Shown here in pieces: positions 43,549 to 53,185 of a stretch of 64,000 nt of DNA. The position numbers and the translations under genes are program-made. The notes under the pieces are model-generated. The model had not been told where the DNA came from. It saw only the letters and a program-made list of their open reading frames with translations, and did no database searches. This DNA is from Phycisphaerae bacterium. GTDB taxonomy: Bacteria; Planctomycetota; Phycisphaerae; Sedimentisphaerales; Anaerobacaceae. The first letter of the stretch is position 1. Each line of letters starts with the position of its first letter. The stretch is from assembly GCA_030619925.1 (NCBI GenBank), contig JAUXAL010000002.1:32405-96404 (forward strand). The letters are read 5' to 3'.

Positions 43549-44014
43549 CAGGTCTCCTCATAAGCAACAAGGTTTGGGCAGAATCGCCTGTTTGTGCAGG
43601 TTCTTTTTACTATCGCGAATCAACAAAACACAATAACTTTTAGGTGACAAACAACTGTTCAAACAGGCAAATTCTTCAGATATGTTTTGATTGGTTTTCC
43701 TCCTTGTTCCTGTCATTCGCACACCTTTCCCTTGAAAAACCTACGAAGATATGCAAATATGAACAGAACACCTGCATGATTAACGAAATACGATTCTATC
43801 CTCGCAGGCAGATGATAGCATCCGTGTCGCCTTTTATCCCTAACCCTTTATAATAGTTGAAAATATTTACTTTGTCAAACAAAATCTTTTGAAGAAATTA
43901 TTATGTGTACTTGACCAATCATATTAACCGATGGTCGTTTGTTAGGCACTATATGACATTGGTATGCGCAAATAAAACGGAGGGGGCGGGATTCCAGGCT
44001 TCGCCTTAGAACCC
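43549..44014. other. AT-rich intergenic region, nothing recognised
   Basis: About 465 bases, AT-rich, with no family-like reading frame and no clear terminator. It may hold the former promoter of the LEPR-XLL remnant. Confidence 0.45.
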
Positions 44015-44207
44015 AAATTTGCCTTTGGCAAAGTATGTGTTAAGCCAGGGAAAAACCATCCCCAAAGCCTTCGGCTTTGAGGCTGCCACCCAATAAAATT
44101 AATAAAGAATGTGTGGCAGCCTCAAGCTTGGACTCCAGCAAAGCGGAGACCAAGCTTTGGGATGGCCATTTAAGCCACACATGGCTAAACACGTACTTGG
44201 CAAATTT
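44015..44207. repeat. Long imperfect inverted repeat (MITE-like)
   Basis: Left arm 44015-44090 starts AAATTTGCC and ends GAGGCTGCCAC; the right arm 44111-44207 is its imperfect complement (GTGGCAGCCTC ... GGCAAATTT). About 20 AT-rich bases separate the arms. The ends are mirror-image AAATTTGCC/GGCAAATTT. A 66-codon frame across it is low-quality. Candidate for a miniature inverted-repeat element or a long structured RNA; no target duplication was found. Confidence 0.6.
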
Positions 44208-44373
44208 CCATAGGGGCTCCGCCCCTCTGGCGTTGCTCACTACGTTCGCTCCTGTGACCCCAACGACCTGGGGAAATTCTTTCCCCAGACCCCTTTAGGC
44301 TTTGAATCCCCAGAGAAGCTTACGAGATAAGCTTGTCTCTGTGACTTCGTGCTTCCAGCGACAAATTAACCAC

Positions 44374-44464
44374 CGGAGAGGGCGGGATTCGAACCCGCGG
44401 TACGGGTGTATACCCATACGACGGTTTAGCAAACCGTTGCCTTAAGCCACTCGGCCACCTCTCC
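44374..44464 (-). tRNA. tRNA-Ser (anticodon GCU)
   Basis: A 91-nt class II tRNA. Acceptor stem GGAGAGG / CCTCTCC with G discriminator, D-arm GGCCGAGTGGCTTAAGGC, anticodon loop in GGTTTGCTAAACC (anticodon GCT), long variable arm TATGGGTATACACCCGTA typical of tRNA-Ser, and T-arm GCGGGTTCGAATCCCGC. CCA is not encoded. It reads AGC/AGU codons. A series of hairpin-forming bases (AGGGGCTCCGCCCCT, GGGGAAATTCTTTCCCC) lies just beyond its 3' side. Confidence 0.96.
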
Positions 44465-44566
44465 AAATAATTTTATAGCAATCTACAGCGCCCAAGCCCA
44501 CATTGCAAGAAAATAAGGTTCTCGATCCTCGATACCGGATACTCGTCGAGTATCGAGATTCGAACA

Positions 44567-45100
44567 TCAAGCATCAAGACGCTCGCACAACTGTTCAATA
44601 TCTCTTGCCACAATCTCTGCGATGATCTGTTCTTGTTCTGCTAACGTCGGTGGCGGCTGAACAGTATAGCTAATTGATTCAGCTCCACTCTCCGGGCCTG
44701 GAGCTTGTGTTCTTTTACCGGGGCCGGCGACGCGGCTCGACTGAGCTCGCCGAAGTCCGGCCTCGATCATACCCACCCCGTTAGAGCCTTTGTCCTTGGG
44801 CACAAGGTCCTTCGGGTCTCTAACGGGGCCCGTCTTCGGCGGGGCCTTTCGTCTTATTGCAGTGATTTTTCGCTGCTCGGCCATAATCTCTTCGGCCAGG
44901 TCAAATTTCGGTATTTTGCTTTTCTTCTGCTCCACGTCTGCGCCTTCCGCCGGCATATCACTGTCACGTTCCACCTTTTTCTCGGCAGGTGGTGAAGTTA
45001 TGTTTTCCGAAGACTGAATTCTCTTGTTATATGGTGGTACTATGTCTTGCGCACGAAGAACATCAGCACCACCCTGCTTATCACTATTGGCTTTGCTCAC
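44567..45100 (-). CDS. Hypothetical charged, low-complexity protein
   Basis: 177 residues, family not recognised. Composition is dominated by Lys, Glu, Pro and Ala, without signal peptide or membrane helix; it is probably largely disordered, with two short helical segments (FDLAEEIMAEQRKITAIRRK and LAEQEQIIAEIVARDIEQLC). GTG 45100 is chosen because GAGGAGG ends 8 bases upstream; ATG 45121 in the same frame overlaps that site. It lies alone between tRNA-Ser and the sulfatase operon. Codon use looks like the neighbours, so a real gene is likely; the role is unknown. Confidence 0.65.
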   Translation of the reverse strand: MSKANSDKQGGADVLRAQDIVPPYNKRIQSSENITSPPAEKKVERDSDMPAEGADVEQKKSKIPKFDLAEEIMAEQRKITAIRRKAPPKTGPVRDPKDLVPKDKGSNGVGMIEAGLRRAQSSRVAGPGKRTQAPGPESGAESISYTVQPPPTLAEQEQIIAEIVARDIEQLCERLDA

Positions 45101-45242
45101 TGCCACAACCTCCTCTAACATCCACTTAGTCTAACGAAACTGCCGGGATTAACCAAGAATAAATTATGACCCTTCCAGCCGTCCGGGTAACGAACCGAGC
45201 ACCTATGGAGAGGCGTCACAGCCCTGCGAAGCAAAGCTTGAT

Positions 45243-46763
45243 CTAACCCCACGTTGTGGGGTCCTGCCAGAACTCACTTTTGTCGTCCATTTCCTCTTTC
45301 CATCTTAGCAGCTCCCTGCGCAGCCGCTGTAGATGTTCGACGTGGTTCGGACTCTCGGCGATATTGTCGACCTCCCAGGGATCCGATTGCAGGTCGAAGA
45401 GCTGGGTCGTCCTCTTGCCGCTCACGGCATATTCGATGAGCTTGTAGCGCTCGTCGCGGACGCCCCGATGAATATCCTTAAAGGCAAAGAACAGCGTGTC
45501 CCGGATCTTCCGCCTCCGGCCCAGGATGACCGGAGCAAGACTGCGTCCCTCCACGGAACCGGGAATCGATAAGCCCGTCAACTCGCAGAGGGTGGGGAAT
45601 ATATCCAGCAGATAGCAGAAAGCATCGCGTTTTTGACCTTTGCCGATACCGGGCCCACCTATAATCAAGGGCACGTGAACACTATGCTCGTAGATGTTCT
45701 GCTTACCCATCAAGCCGTGACGGCCCACAGCCAGGCCGTTGTCAGCGGAAAAAACAATAATCGTATTCTCTGCCTGCCCCGTTTCCTTAAGTGCCGCCAG
45801 CACCCGTCCGATCTGTACATCCACGTGTGTAATCATAGCGTAGTAAGCTCTCTTATGCCTGCGGATTTTCTCCGGCGTACGAGGCCACGAAGCTAATTTC
45901 TCGTCGCGGGTTTTCATATCGCCATTGTCGAACGGATGCTCGGGCATGAAACTCTTCGGCAGAACAATCTTTTCAAGGTCGTACATATCCAGGTACTTTT
46001 GGGGCATATCGCGTGGGTCATGGGGCGCCGTGTAGGAAATATATACGAAGAAGGGCTTATCATCCTTGTACTCGCGCAGGAACCGGATAGCTGCGTCGCT
46101 GAACAGCTCGCTCGAGTGCTTTCCTTCATCGCTGTAAATCTTTTCCTTGGGATACTTGCCTGCCGGGTCGAAATCACGGACAGGAACCTTGTAGTGGTCG
46201 CTCATACCGCCGAAAAAGATCTTATCAGCAGCCGAGAAACACCGCGCGAATGTTTTTGAATCCTGGTGCCACTTGCCCGTCTGGAAGGTCGTGTAGCCGG
46301 CCCTTTGCAGAACTTCCGGCAGCGTTACGTGCTCGGGCCGAATTACTTTTCCTGTGCCCTCAAGATGAAACAGGGTTCGGCCGGTCATTAGCATAGCGCG
46401 GCTGGGCATACACACCGCCCCGCTCATCGAGCCCATAATGTAGGCGTTGGTGAAAGTTGTGCCGTTGCGCACCAGCCAGTCCATGTTTGGCGTAATGATA
46501 TTCTTGTTGCCCAGGGCCCCAATCGTGTCAAAACGCTGGTCGTCGGTGAAGAAGAATATGATGTTAGGGCGTTTTTTTTGCACACCAGCCATTTGGCCCA
46601 TACCGCCACAGCCCGGCAATATCGATAACGCCCCCGCCGAAGCTGCCGCAAAACCTATCGCCTCAAGAAAACTCCGGCGGTTCAGCCGGATGTCTGTTTG
46701 GTTGCCGCTCCGGGCGGGTTTGCTGTGTCTTCCAGGAGATTCTCTGCCCGTTTGATTGGACAT
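45243..46763 (-). CDS. Type I sulfatase, lipoprotein/Tat signal (third of three)
   Basis: 506 residues. A ~25-residue hydrophilic stretch precedes RLNRRSFLEAIGFAAASAGA and the lipobox-like LSILPGCGG (Cys52). Metal-site FFFTDDQRFDTIGALGNK; active site C118-M-P-S-R122; FSADNGLAVGRHGLMGKQN is the later signature. ATG 46763 has AAGGAAAAAGAT upstream; the frame is open further but overlaps the preceding gene. The preceding sulfatase stops 11 bases upstream. The signal region is nearly identical to that of 48378-50141, suggesting a duplication. Substrate unknown; likely a surface-anchored enzyme acting on sulfated glycans. Confidence 0.92.
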   Translation of the reverse strand: MSNQTGRESPGRHSKPARSGNQTDIRLNRRSFLEAIGFAAASAGALSILPGCGGMGQMAGVQKKRPNIIFFFTDDQRFDTIGALGNKNIITPNMDWLVRNGTTFTNAYIMGSMSGAVCMPSRAMLMTGRTLFHLEGTGKVIRPEHVTLPEVLQRAGYTTFQTGKWHQDSKTFARCFSAADKIFFGGMSDHYKVPVRDFDPAGKYPKEKIYSDEGKHSSELFSDAAIRFLREYKDDKPFFVYISYTAPHDPRDMPQKYLDMYDLEKIVLPKSFMPEHPFDNGDMKTRDEKLASWPRTPEKIRRHKRAYYAMITHVDVQIGRVLAALKETGQAENTIIVFSADNGLAVGRHGLMGKQNIYEHSVHVPLIIGGPGIGKGQKRDAFCYLLDIFPTLCELTGLSIPGSVEGRSLAPVILGRRRKIRDTLFFAFKDIHRGVRDERYKLIEYAVSGKRTTQLFDLQSDPWEVDNIAESPNHVEHLQRLRRELLRWKEEMDDKSEFWQDPTTWG

Positions 46764-46773
46764 ATCTTTTTCC

Positions 46774-48381
46774 TTAGGTCTTTTTCCCTTCTTTCTTTTT
46801 TTCGTCGCCCCGCGAATATCCGCGGGCGTAGTCGGCGCGGCACCGCCGCTCGGTCTTGTCCGGGTGCTCGCCGATTTCCTTGACCAAAGCAGCATGCATC
46901 GCACGGACACGCTTCTTGTACTTTCTCCTGCCCGCAAGGTTGTCGAATTCACCCGGGTCGGCCTGGAGGTCATACAGTTCCCGCTCAGCTGCGTGGTCTG
47001 CGTCAGCCGCAGTGTGATATACGTACTTGTACTTGCCCATACGGATCATCGCAATACCGGAGGCTATATTATGGGCGTAGTATTCGCTGACGGCAATGTC
47101 CCTCCACCCGGTCCTCGGGTTGTCCAGCCATCGAACCATGGACTCGCCGTTCCAGTCGCCGGGTACATCAGCCCCGCCGAGCTCGGCAATGGTCTGCACC
47201 ACATCCACCAGTGAGCAGGCCTTCGTTCGCCGCTGCCCGCCCTTCCACCGCGCAGGCCAGCTGACAATCAGCGGCACGCGGCTGGCGTGCTGGTACATGC
47301 AGTTCTTCCACCACAGGCCGTGCTCGCCCATGTTCTCGCCGTGGTCGGTAGTATAGATGACGACCGTATTGTCGGCCGCTTCACTGTCGGCTAAGGACTT
47401 CAGAACTTTGCCGACCTCCTCGTCCACCCACTGCGTCAGGCCGTAATAGAGCTCACGGCCCTTCCGCACGATCTCGTCCGGCGCATCCTCGACATTAAAG
47501 CCGATGCGGTGATGTTTGTAGTTTCGCACCTGCGATTCGAGGTGACCTTTGGGAATCACAGGCATAGGGACCTTACCCTTGTACGGCTTCCAGTACTTTT
47601 CCGGTACAATCAGCGGAAAATGTGGCGCAACGAAGCCGGCTATCATGAAAAACGGCTTGTCAGAAGCCCTGCGATTACTGAGGAACTCCACCGTCCCGGC
47701 TGTAACCGCCCGGTCATGAGTGAGTATCCTCGAATCATCCCCGGTGTGAAAGTCCTCGAAGCGTTTGGAAATCCCCGGCTTGGGCGCAAGGTCGTCGGCT
47801 TTCCTGCGACTTCCTTTGCCCTTTTTGTCCGAATTGTTCATATTGCCGCCAATCTCTTTAAAGCCGTAGCGGCGGGTGCGGTCATAGTGCATCTTACCGC
47901 AGAGTATCGACTCGTAACCGGCTGCGTTCATAATACGCGGCAGCGACGGATAATCGGCGCTTGGCAGCCAGCAGTTGTTATTCCAGGCCCCCACGCGCGA
48001 GGCGTATTTGCCCGATGTGAACGCAAGACGCGAGGGTACACAGATCGGCGAGTTACAGTAGCAGCTCTCGAAAGTCACGCCTCGTCGAGCCAGGCCATCC
48101 AGGTGCGGGGTCTGGACAATATTGTTGCCATAGCAGCCTAACACGCCCGCGTTGTGCTCGTCCGACATAATAACCATGATGTTCGGCTTGCTCGCCGGCT
48201 TCTCCTTGCCGAACACAAACCGCGGCATCAAAAATGAGCCGGCAACAATTCCTGTGCTTTTAAGAAAACTCCGGCGATTTAGCCGGACGTCTGTTTCCAC
48301 GTGTCTTTCGGGCAATTCTCTTCTTGTTTGTTTACCCACAATCTTTTCCTCAATTTCTAACTGAACTTTTTCAGAACTCAC
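46774..48381 (-). CDS. Type I sulfatase (second of three)
   Basis: 535 residues with a Tat-like signal RLNRRSFLKSTGIVAGSFLM. Metal-site VIMSDEHNAGVLGCYGN; active site C114-V-P-S-R118; later TTDHGENMGEHGLWWKN, typical of choline-sulfatase-like members (S1). GTG 48381 overlaps the TGA of the upstream sulfatase by three bases (GTGA), so translation is probably coupled. The C-terminal tail is Lys-rich (GDEKKKEGKKT). Substrate not determinable from sequence. Confidence 0.92.
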   Translation of the reverse strand: MSSEKVQLEIEEKIVGKQTRRELPERHVETDVRLNRRSFLKSTGIVAGSFLMPRFVFGKEKPASKPNIMVIMSDEHNAGVLGCYGNNIVQTPHLDGLARRGVTFESCYCNSPICVPSRLAFTSGKYASRVGAWNNNCWLPSADYPSLPRIMNAAGYESILCGKMHYDRTRRYGFKEIGGNMNNSDKKGKGSRRKADDLAPKPGISKRFEDFHTGDDSRILTHDRAVTAGTVEFLSNRRASDKPFFMIAGFVAPHFPLIVPEKYWKPYKGKVPMPVIPKGHLESQVRNYKHHRIGFNVEDAPDEIVRKGRELYYGLTQWVDEEVGKVLKSLADSEAADNTVVIYTTDHGENMGEHGLWWKNCMYQHASRVPLIVSWPARWKGGQRRTKACSLVDVVQTIAELGGADVPGDWNGESMVRWLDNPRTGWRDIAVSEYYAHNIASGIAMIRMGKYKYVYHTAADADHAAERELYDLQADPGEFDNLAGRRKYKKRVRAMHAALVKEIGEHPDKTERRCRADYARGYSRGDEKKKEGKKT

Positions 48382-50141
48382 AAACGTTTCGCATAGACAT
48401 AGTATGCCCCGCGGGACTCGCCTGTGTCATCTATAAACCAACTCTGCAGGCGCCCCTTGCCGGCTTTGAGCTCTACCTCGAACGTCACGGCGCGCGCGTC
48501 CTTAAAAACCCGCTTGGTCGCATCCACCTCTGCAATCGTGAGCCGGGCCTCCGTAGCGCTAATGGCCTTGCCGCCGGGAACCGCTGCGTTGATAGCCGCA
48601 TCCAATTCCTTCGGCCAGCGCCGCAGCTCGAACTGGTACGTACCGTCGCGTTTAATCTCCACCGCCCAGAAGCCGTTGGCCTGCATCCCGCTGCGGACGG
48701 CGCCCTGGTTCCACGGCACTTTCGCAGTGTGCCAATCGTGGGACATTAATCTTGTCGGATTCTGTTTGTCCGAGCCGATAATGATTTCACAATACTCATC
48801 GAAACGCTCTGAAACATCGGCCCACCACTCTTCGTAAGCTTCGCGCAGCTCTTCAACAACGGCAGGGTTTCCGCCGGCGATGTTGTTCTTCTGGCCCGGG
48901 TCGACCTTTATGTCGTAAAGCTCCGTGCCATTTACCAGGCGCCAGCGGTCGGTCATAACCGCGCTCTTACGCCACTTCTCCGGGTGTTCGATTCGTTGAG
49001 AGTCCGTAATCAGCGTACGGTCAGGCCAGTTGTTATCTCGGCCCATCAACAACGGTACAAGACTGTCGCCGTCGAACTTCACTCCGTGAGGCCTCTTTAG
49101 CCTGCACAACTCGATAAGTGTCGGCAACAGGTCGACGTGGGCTGTGAGCCGGTCAATGTCACCGGGGCCTGTCAGACCGCCGCGGGGCCAGCGGATCAAG
49201 CACGGCACACGGTGACCACCATCGTATTCTGAGCCCTTTTTGCCGCGCATCCCCGCACTGTAACCGCCGCCCGAGGTCCCGTTGTCGGTCATAAAGATGA
49301 GAATGGTATTTTCCTTCAGGCCCAGTTCCCCTAATCGATGCATCAGCCAAGCCATATTATCATCTATATTGGTTATCATACCGTAAAACCTGGCCTGCTT
49401 CTCCGGCAGACCTTTGTCAAGGTACGGCTTAATGTATTCGTCGGCAATATTGTATGGGCCGTGCGGCGCGTTGGTTGGTATGTAACAGAAGAAAGGCCGA
49501 TTTTTATTGGCTTCGATGAATTCCACCGCCCCGTCGAACCACACGTCGGTACAGTAGCCCCCAAATTTTTCCGTCTCGCCGTTGTGGAAGTACGTATCGC
49601 CGAAGTAGTCGTTGCCCCAGTAGTCGGGACCCTGGCCGACTCCACCCCCGCCATGGATTAGCACTTCGCCAAACCCGCGGTCCTGCGGCCGGAACGGGTA
49701 GTTGTCGCCCAAGTGCCACTTGCCGAAGATGCCCGTGCGATAGCCGCTCGCTGAGAAGACATCGCCCATCGTTACTTCGTCCTTGCGCAATAGTGATCGA
49801 CCCATAATCGTATGCCACACGCCCGTCCGGTTGCAGTAGTGCCCTGTCATCAGCGCCGCACGCGTGGGCGAACAGGTAGGCCCAACGTGAAAGTCCGTCA
49901 AACGCACGCTTTGCGTATACAGCTTGTCCAGATTGGGCGTTTGAATAACCGGGTTGCCGTGGCAGCCTAAGTCCCCATAGCCCTGGTCGTCGGTCATAAT
50001 CAAGATGACGTTGGGCCGTTTTCTCTCCGCTCCTGTTGTTCGGCCCATACCGCCACAGCCCGGCAATATCGACAGTGCCCCCGTCGAAGCTGCTGCAAAG
50101 CCAATTGTTTTTAGAAACTGTCTTCTTGTTTGATTGTCCAT
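48378..50141 (-). CDS. Type I sulfatase, arylsulfatase-like lipoprotein (first of three)
   Basis: 587 residues. Signal MDNQTRRQFLKTIGFAAAST followed by LSILPGCGG (Cys29). Metal-site LIMTDDQGYGDLGCHGNP; active site C90-S-P-T-R94 with AALMTGHY; then GKWHLGDNYPFRPQDRGF and FMTDNGTSGGG. The C-terminal ~100 residues form an extra beta domain (YQFELRRWPKELDAAINAAV), shared in kind with 40865-42637. GAGGAG precedes ATG 50141 by 8 bases. First gene of the three-sulfatase set, which reads toward 45243. Confidence 0.93.
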   Translation of the reverse strand: MDNQTRRQFLKTIGFAAASTGALSILPGCGGMGRTTGAERKRPNVILIMTDDQGYGDLGCHGNPVIQTPNLDKLYTQSVRLTDFHVGPTCSPTRAALMTGHYCNRTGVWHTIMGRSLLRKDEVTMGDVFSASGYRTGIFGKWHLGDNYPFRPQDRGFGEVLIHGGGGVGQGPDYWGNDYFGDTYFHNGETEKFGGYCTDVWFDGAVEFIEANKNRPFFCYIPTNAPHGPYNIADEYIKPYLDKGLPEKQARFYGMITNIDDNMAWLMHRLGELGLKENTILIFMTDNGTSGGGYSAGMRGKKGSEYDGGHRVPCLIRWPRGGLTGPGDIDRLTAHVDLLPTLIELCRLKRPHGVKFDGDSLVPLLMGRDNNWPDRTLITDSQRIEHPEKWRKSAVMTDRWRLVNGTELYDIKVDPGQKNNIAGGNPAVVEELREAYEEWWADVSERFDEYCEIIIGSDKQNPTRLMSHDWHTAKVPWNQGAVRSGMQANGFWAVEIKRDGTYQFELRRWPKELDAAINAAVPGGKAISATEARLTIAEVDATKRVFKDARAVTFEVELKAGKGRLQSWFIDDTGESRGAYYVYAKRL

Positions 50142-50210
50142 ATCTTTATCTCCTCATTGTCTGGTAACCGGTGACTGGTAAATGGTAAATAACCAATAAC
50201 CAACTACCAA

Positions 50211-51431
50211 TTACCCCGCAGGTCCAATGGAAAGTTGTGTAAAATCGCCCGGGTTAAACTGCTCTATCAGCGAATGAATATCGTCAATGGTAACGGCCTT
50301 GACAGCACTAATATCGTCTTCGACAGTACGATACTGCTCCAGATATATCCAGTTAGAACCCAGGTCGACCAGCCGACCCATCGGCAGCTCATTTTTAATG
50401 ACCAATGCGCTCAATATCTTATTTTTTGCCTTTCTTAATTCATCTTCGGTTATGCCGTCTTTAGAGAGACTATCGAAAATGTTTCTGACCGTATCGAGCA
50501 CTTTGCAAACATTCTCACTGCCGCAGCGGATATAACTGTAAAACGTCCCTGTGCCGTCCATAGCCACGGATTGCATTGCTGCAGCTTCCGCTAATGCCTT
50601 ATCGACCAGCTCCCAGAAAAATCGTGACCCGACATCATCGCCGACAATAATGCCCAAAAGTGAAGCGGCAAACCTCCTCGGGTCCTGAGCCGACACACCG
50701 GCACTCATCAGACATATATGTTCGCGAGCCAGATTCGACTTTTCGATTCTCTCTTTCTTTTTGCTGCCCCCGCAGTCTTCCAGCTTTCTGGTGGCAACCT
50801 GCTGTTGCCACCTGCCGCATGGTACTTCCACAACCGAGCAGATTTGGTCCCAATCAAAATTGCCTGCACAGGCCAACACCATATTGTTCGGTGCATAACG
50901 CCTGGCGAAATAGTCCCGCATCTGCTCAGCAGTCAGATTACCGACGCTCTTTTCGCTGCCAAGTACGCTGTTGCCGCACGGATGACCGTCAAAGTGCAGA
51001 CGTCTGCACCTGTCCATAACGTCAAAGCTCGGCAGGTCCTTATACATCGCAATTTCTTCTTTGATTACGCTTTTTTCAATATTGAAATCTTCATTTCTAA
51101 GGGCCGGCCTCATCAGCTCTATCCACAACTTTGTTACCTCGACTAAATATTCCGGAAGAACAGCGGCATAAAAGACAGTATTTTCCTCACTGGTACAGGC
51201 GTTGAATTGTGCCCCCGTCCTGTCGAATGCCTTATTGACTTCGAGTGCACTTAGCTTTTCAGTACCTTTGAACAGCATATGTTCCAGGTAATGTGACACG
51301 CCGTTTATCTGTTCGGTCTCATCCCGGGAGCCGGTTTTGACGAAAAAACCCACCGCTGCCGATTTGGCGGATTTGTTAATCTCGCCAATTAAGCATAAGC
51401 CGTTTGCCAATTCCTTCTTCTTAAATTCCAT
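50211..51431 (-). CDS. M16-family zinc protease, catalytic subunit
   Basis: 406 residues. The inverzincin motif is intact: His47-Tyr-Leu-Glu50-His51, with the third ligand Glu126 in SVIKEEIAMYKD about 75 residues later. The layout (GVSHYLEHMLFKGTEK, FDRTGAQFNACTSEENT, YAPNNMVLACAGNFD) matches the catalytic half of processing-peptidase/PqqL-like M16B proteases. The partner gene ends 8 bases upstream and encodes a related protein without the zinc motif, as in two-subunit M16B enzymes. No signal peptide. Its physiological substrate is unknown. Confidence 0.92.
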   Translation of the reverse strand: MEFKKKELANGLCLIGEINKSAKSAAVGFFVKTGSRDETEQINGVSHYLEHMLFKGTEKLSALEVNKAFDRTGAQFNACTSEENTVFYAAVLPEYLVEVTKLWIELMRPALRNEDFNIEKSVIKEEIAMYKDLPSFDVMDRCRRLHFDGHPCGNSVLGSEKSVGNLTAEQMRDYFARRYAPNNMVLACAGNFDWDQICSVVEVPCGRWQQQVATRKLEDCGGSKKKERIEKSNLAREHICLMSAGVSAQDPRRFAASLLGIIVGDDVGSRFFWELVDKALAEAAAMQSVAMDGTGTFYSYIRCGSENVCKVLDTVRNIFDSLSKDGITEDELRKAKNKILSALVIKNELPMGRLVDLGSNWIYLEQYRTVEDDISAVKAVTIDDIHSLIEQFNPGDFTQLSIGPAG

Positions 51432-51439
51432 ACTTTGCT

Positions 51440-52675
51440 CTACTTAACAGTTACTTTCTTTGGACCGATTGTCACTACCGTAAAGTCTTTGAACTTATTA
51501 TTTCGCAAAAACCCTAAAACCGAATCGACCGTAGTCTGCTCGATTTTATTTTTAATTTCATCCAGGCTTCGAACTCTGCCTAACATATAATAATCGGCTC
51601 CGATTGCGCCGGCTCGACTGCTGGACGATTCGCTCTGCAGTATCAACGCACTTTTCAACCGGACTTCGGCTCTGGCGATTTCTTCTTCACTGATACCTTC
51701 GGCGAGCCGATTAAACTCGCCGATTATCACGTCCAGTGTTTCTTGACCTTTTTGCGGCATCGTGCCTGCATAGCACATTATACCAGCCGCTTCTTTTAGT
51801 CCGTGATACCTCGCTCCGATTGCGTAGCACAGACCTCGCTTTTCTCTTACCTCTGTAAATAATCTGGCACTCATCCCACCCGAAAGAACCGACACCGCCA
51901 CTCTGGCATTGTAGTAGTCCTCATCGGTTGGCTTGACCGTCTCGGTCATAAGGGCGATATGCACCTGCGCACTGTCATCGTCTATGTGCGTATATTTCCC
52001 GGCTTTGTCCCGCACCGAAACCGCCGCACCGCCGGGCGCAGGTTTCGTGCGGGAAAACAATTTTTCCATCTGTCCGCAAATTGCATCGAAGTCATATTTG
52101 CCAGCAACCGTAAAAATCGTCTGCGAAAGATTGAAATTGTTCTTTATAATCCGCCTTGTTGTCTCAACCATCAAGGCCTCTAATTCTGCGACTTCCCCCA
52201 CAGTACTACGCCCCAGGGGACTCGGATAAAACTGTTCTCGCAGTTTGAGCATAACCTTTTGCCGGGGATCATCGTCCAGGGAGTGTACCCCATCAATTGC
52301 CAATTGCCTGGCCAATTCAAACTGGTCCTCTTGCAGGCTGGGTCTAAGTATAATATCCGCATACAGCTCCAAAGCTTCTGCCAGGTTGCCGGCTTCCAGG
52401 GCCACTCCAATACCGATATGCGAGCTGCCGACCGAGCAGCCGCGTACCAGCCCCAGCCCGTCAAGTGCGTCACCAAGCTGTCTGCTGCTTTTATCGCCGG
52501 CACCTCTGAAAATCCAATCGGCGATAACGCTTCCAGCCCCGCAGCAACCCTCCGGCAGCAACGCCGCCCCCGCCGGCAGCATAAAACCAAACGCCACCGA
52601 CTCAACCGCCTCCATCGGCTCGCCAAGAAGCACCATCCCGTTATTCAGTACGTGCTTATCAAAACTTTCTGCCAT
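51440..52675 (-). CDS. M16-family protein, non-catalytic partner
   Basis: 411 residues with the M16 fold (FDKHVLNNGMVLLGEPMEAV, FTVAGKYDFD, KRGLCYAIGARYHGLKEAAG), but where the HxxEH motif should be the sequence is GAGSVIADWIFRG, so zinc ligands are absent. Such subunits form the second half of a clamshell with the active one and bind substrate; R and Y in the C-terminal domain are characteristic. It is followed by the catalytic partner after 8 bases. ATG 52675 or 52678 both possible; GAGAGG upstream fits 52675 better. Confidence 0.88.
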   Translation of the reverse strand: MAESFDKHVLNNGMVLLGEPMEAVESVAFGFMLPAGAALLPEGCCGAGSVIADWIFRGAGDKSSRQLGDALDGLGLVRGCSVGSSHIGIGVALEAGNLAEALELYADIILRPSLQEDQFELARQLAIDGVHSLDDDPRQKVMLKLREQFYPSPLGRSTVGEVAELEALMVETTRRIIKNNFNLSQTIFTVAGKYDFDAICGQMEKLFSRTKPAPGGAAVSVRDKAGKYTHIDDDSAQVHIALMTETVKPTDEDYYNARVAVSVLSGGMSARLFTEVREKRGLCYAIGARYHGLKEAAGIMCYAGTMPQKGQETLDVIIGEFNRLAEGISEEEIARAEVRLKSALILQSESSSSRAGAIGADYYMLGRVRSLDEIKNKIEQTTVDSVLGFLRNNKFKDFTVVTIGPKKVTVK

Positions 52676-52819
52676 CATTACCTCTCGTAATCTTCACGAA
52701 AAGAGAACGGATTCTACCACTAAACTGGGATACCTTCAAGTTCGGGATTGAATTTTCCAGCCATTCAACGCGCTGCGAAGAACAAGATAAACCGGCAGCG
52801 TACACGACGCAATACGAAG

Positions 52820-53131
52820 TTAATGAACCCCAAGTGCCTGTATCTGTTCTGTTAAATTACGGTACATGGAAACTACAAGGTAAGAAAACAGAATAGTGAG
52901 TGCAATAACAATAACAGTGACAACCACCTTGGTAATTATTTTATAACGCGGGTTGAACCATACTAACGGCAGGCCAAGTGGGCCCAGGCACAATAGAGCA
53001 ATTACGACAGCAGACGTGGCAAAATACCATTTTGTTCCTGGCTTGCGCGATTTATCAAGAAACTCCCCGCAAAAACGGCACTTTATCGCCTCATCCTGAA
53101 TTTCCTCTGCGCAAAAGGGACACTTCTTCAT
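52820..53131 (-). CDS. Zinc-ribbon small membrane protein
   Basis: 103 residues. The N-terminus [20 protein letters not shown] is a double CxxC zinc ribbon; after a short basic linker two hydrophobic helices follow ([20 protein letters not shown] and [20 protein letters not shown]). Proteins of this shape are frequent small inner-membrane proteins of unknown role. ATG 53131 puts the zinc ribbon at the N-terminus; 53143 is an in-frame alternative; the ribosome binding site is weak for both. Confidence 0.7.
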   Translation of the reverse strand: MKKCPFCAEEIQDEAIKCRFCGEFLDKSRKPGTKWYFATSAVVIALLCLGPLGLPLVWFNPRYKIITKVVVTVIVIALTILFSYLVVSMYRNLTEQIQALGVH

Positions 53132-53185
53132 AACTCTGTGCACTAATACTCAACGCAATACGAAATACGCGCAGCGCAATACGAG

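Noticed and set aside
44040-44240. 66-codon minus-strand frame within the long inverted repeat
   Set aside because: It lies over both arms of an inverted repeat and has no ribosome binding site or family-like sequence.
44374-44464. Integration site at tRNA-Ser
   Set aside because: No integrase gene and no duplicate of the tRNA 3' end were found nearby.
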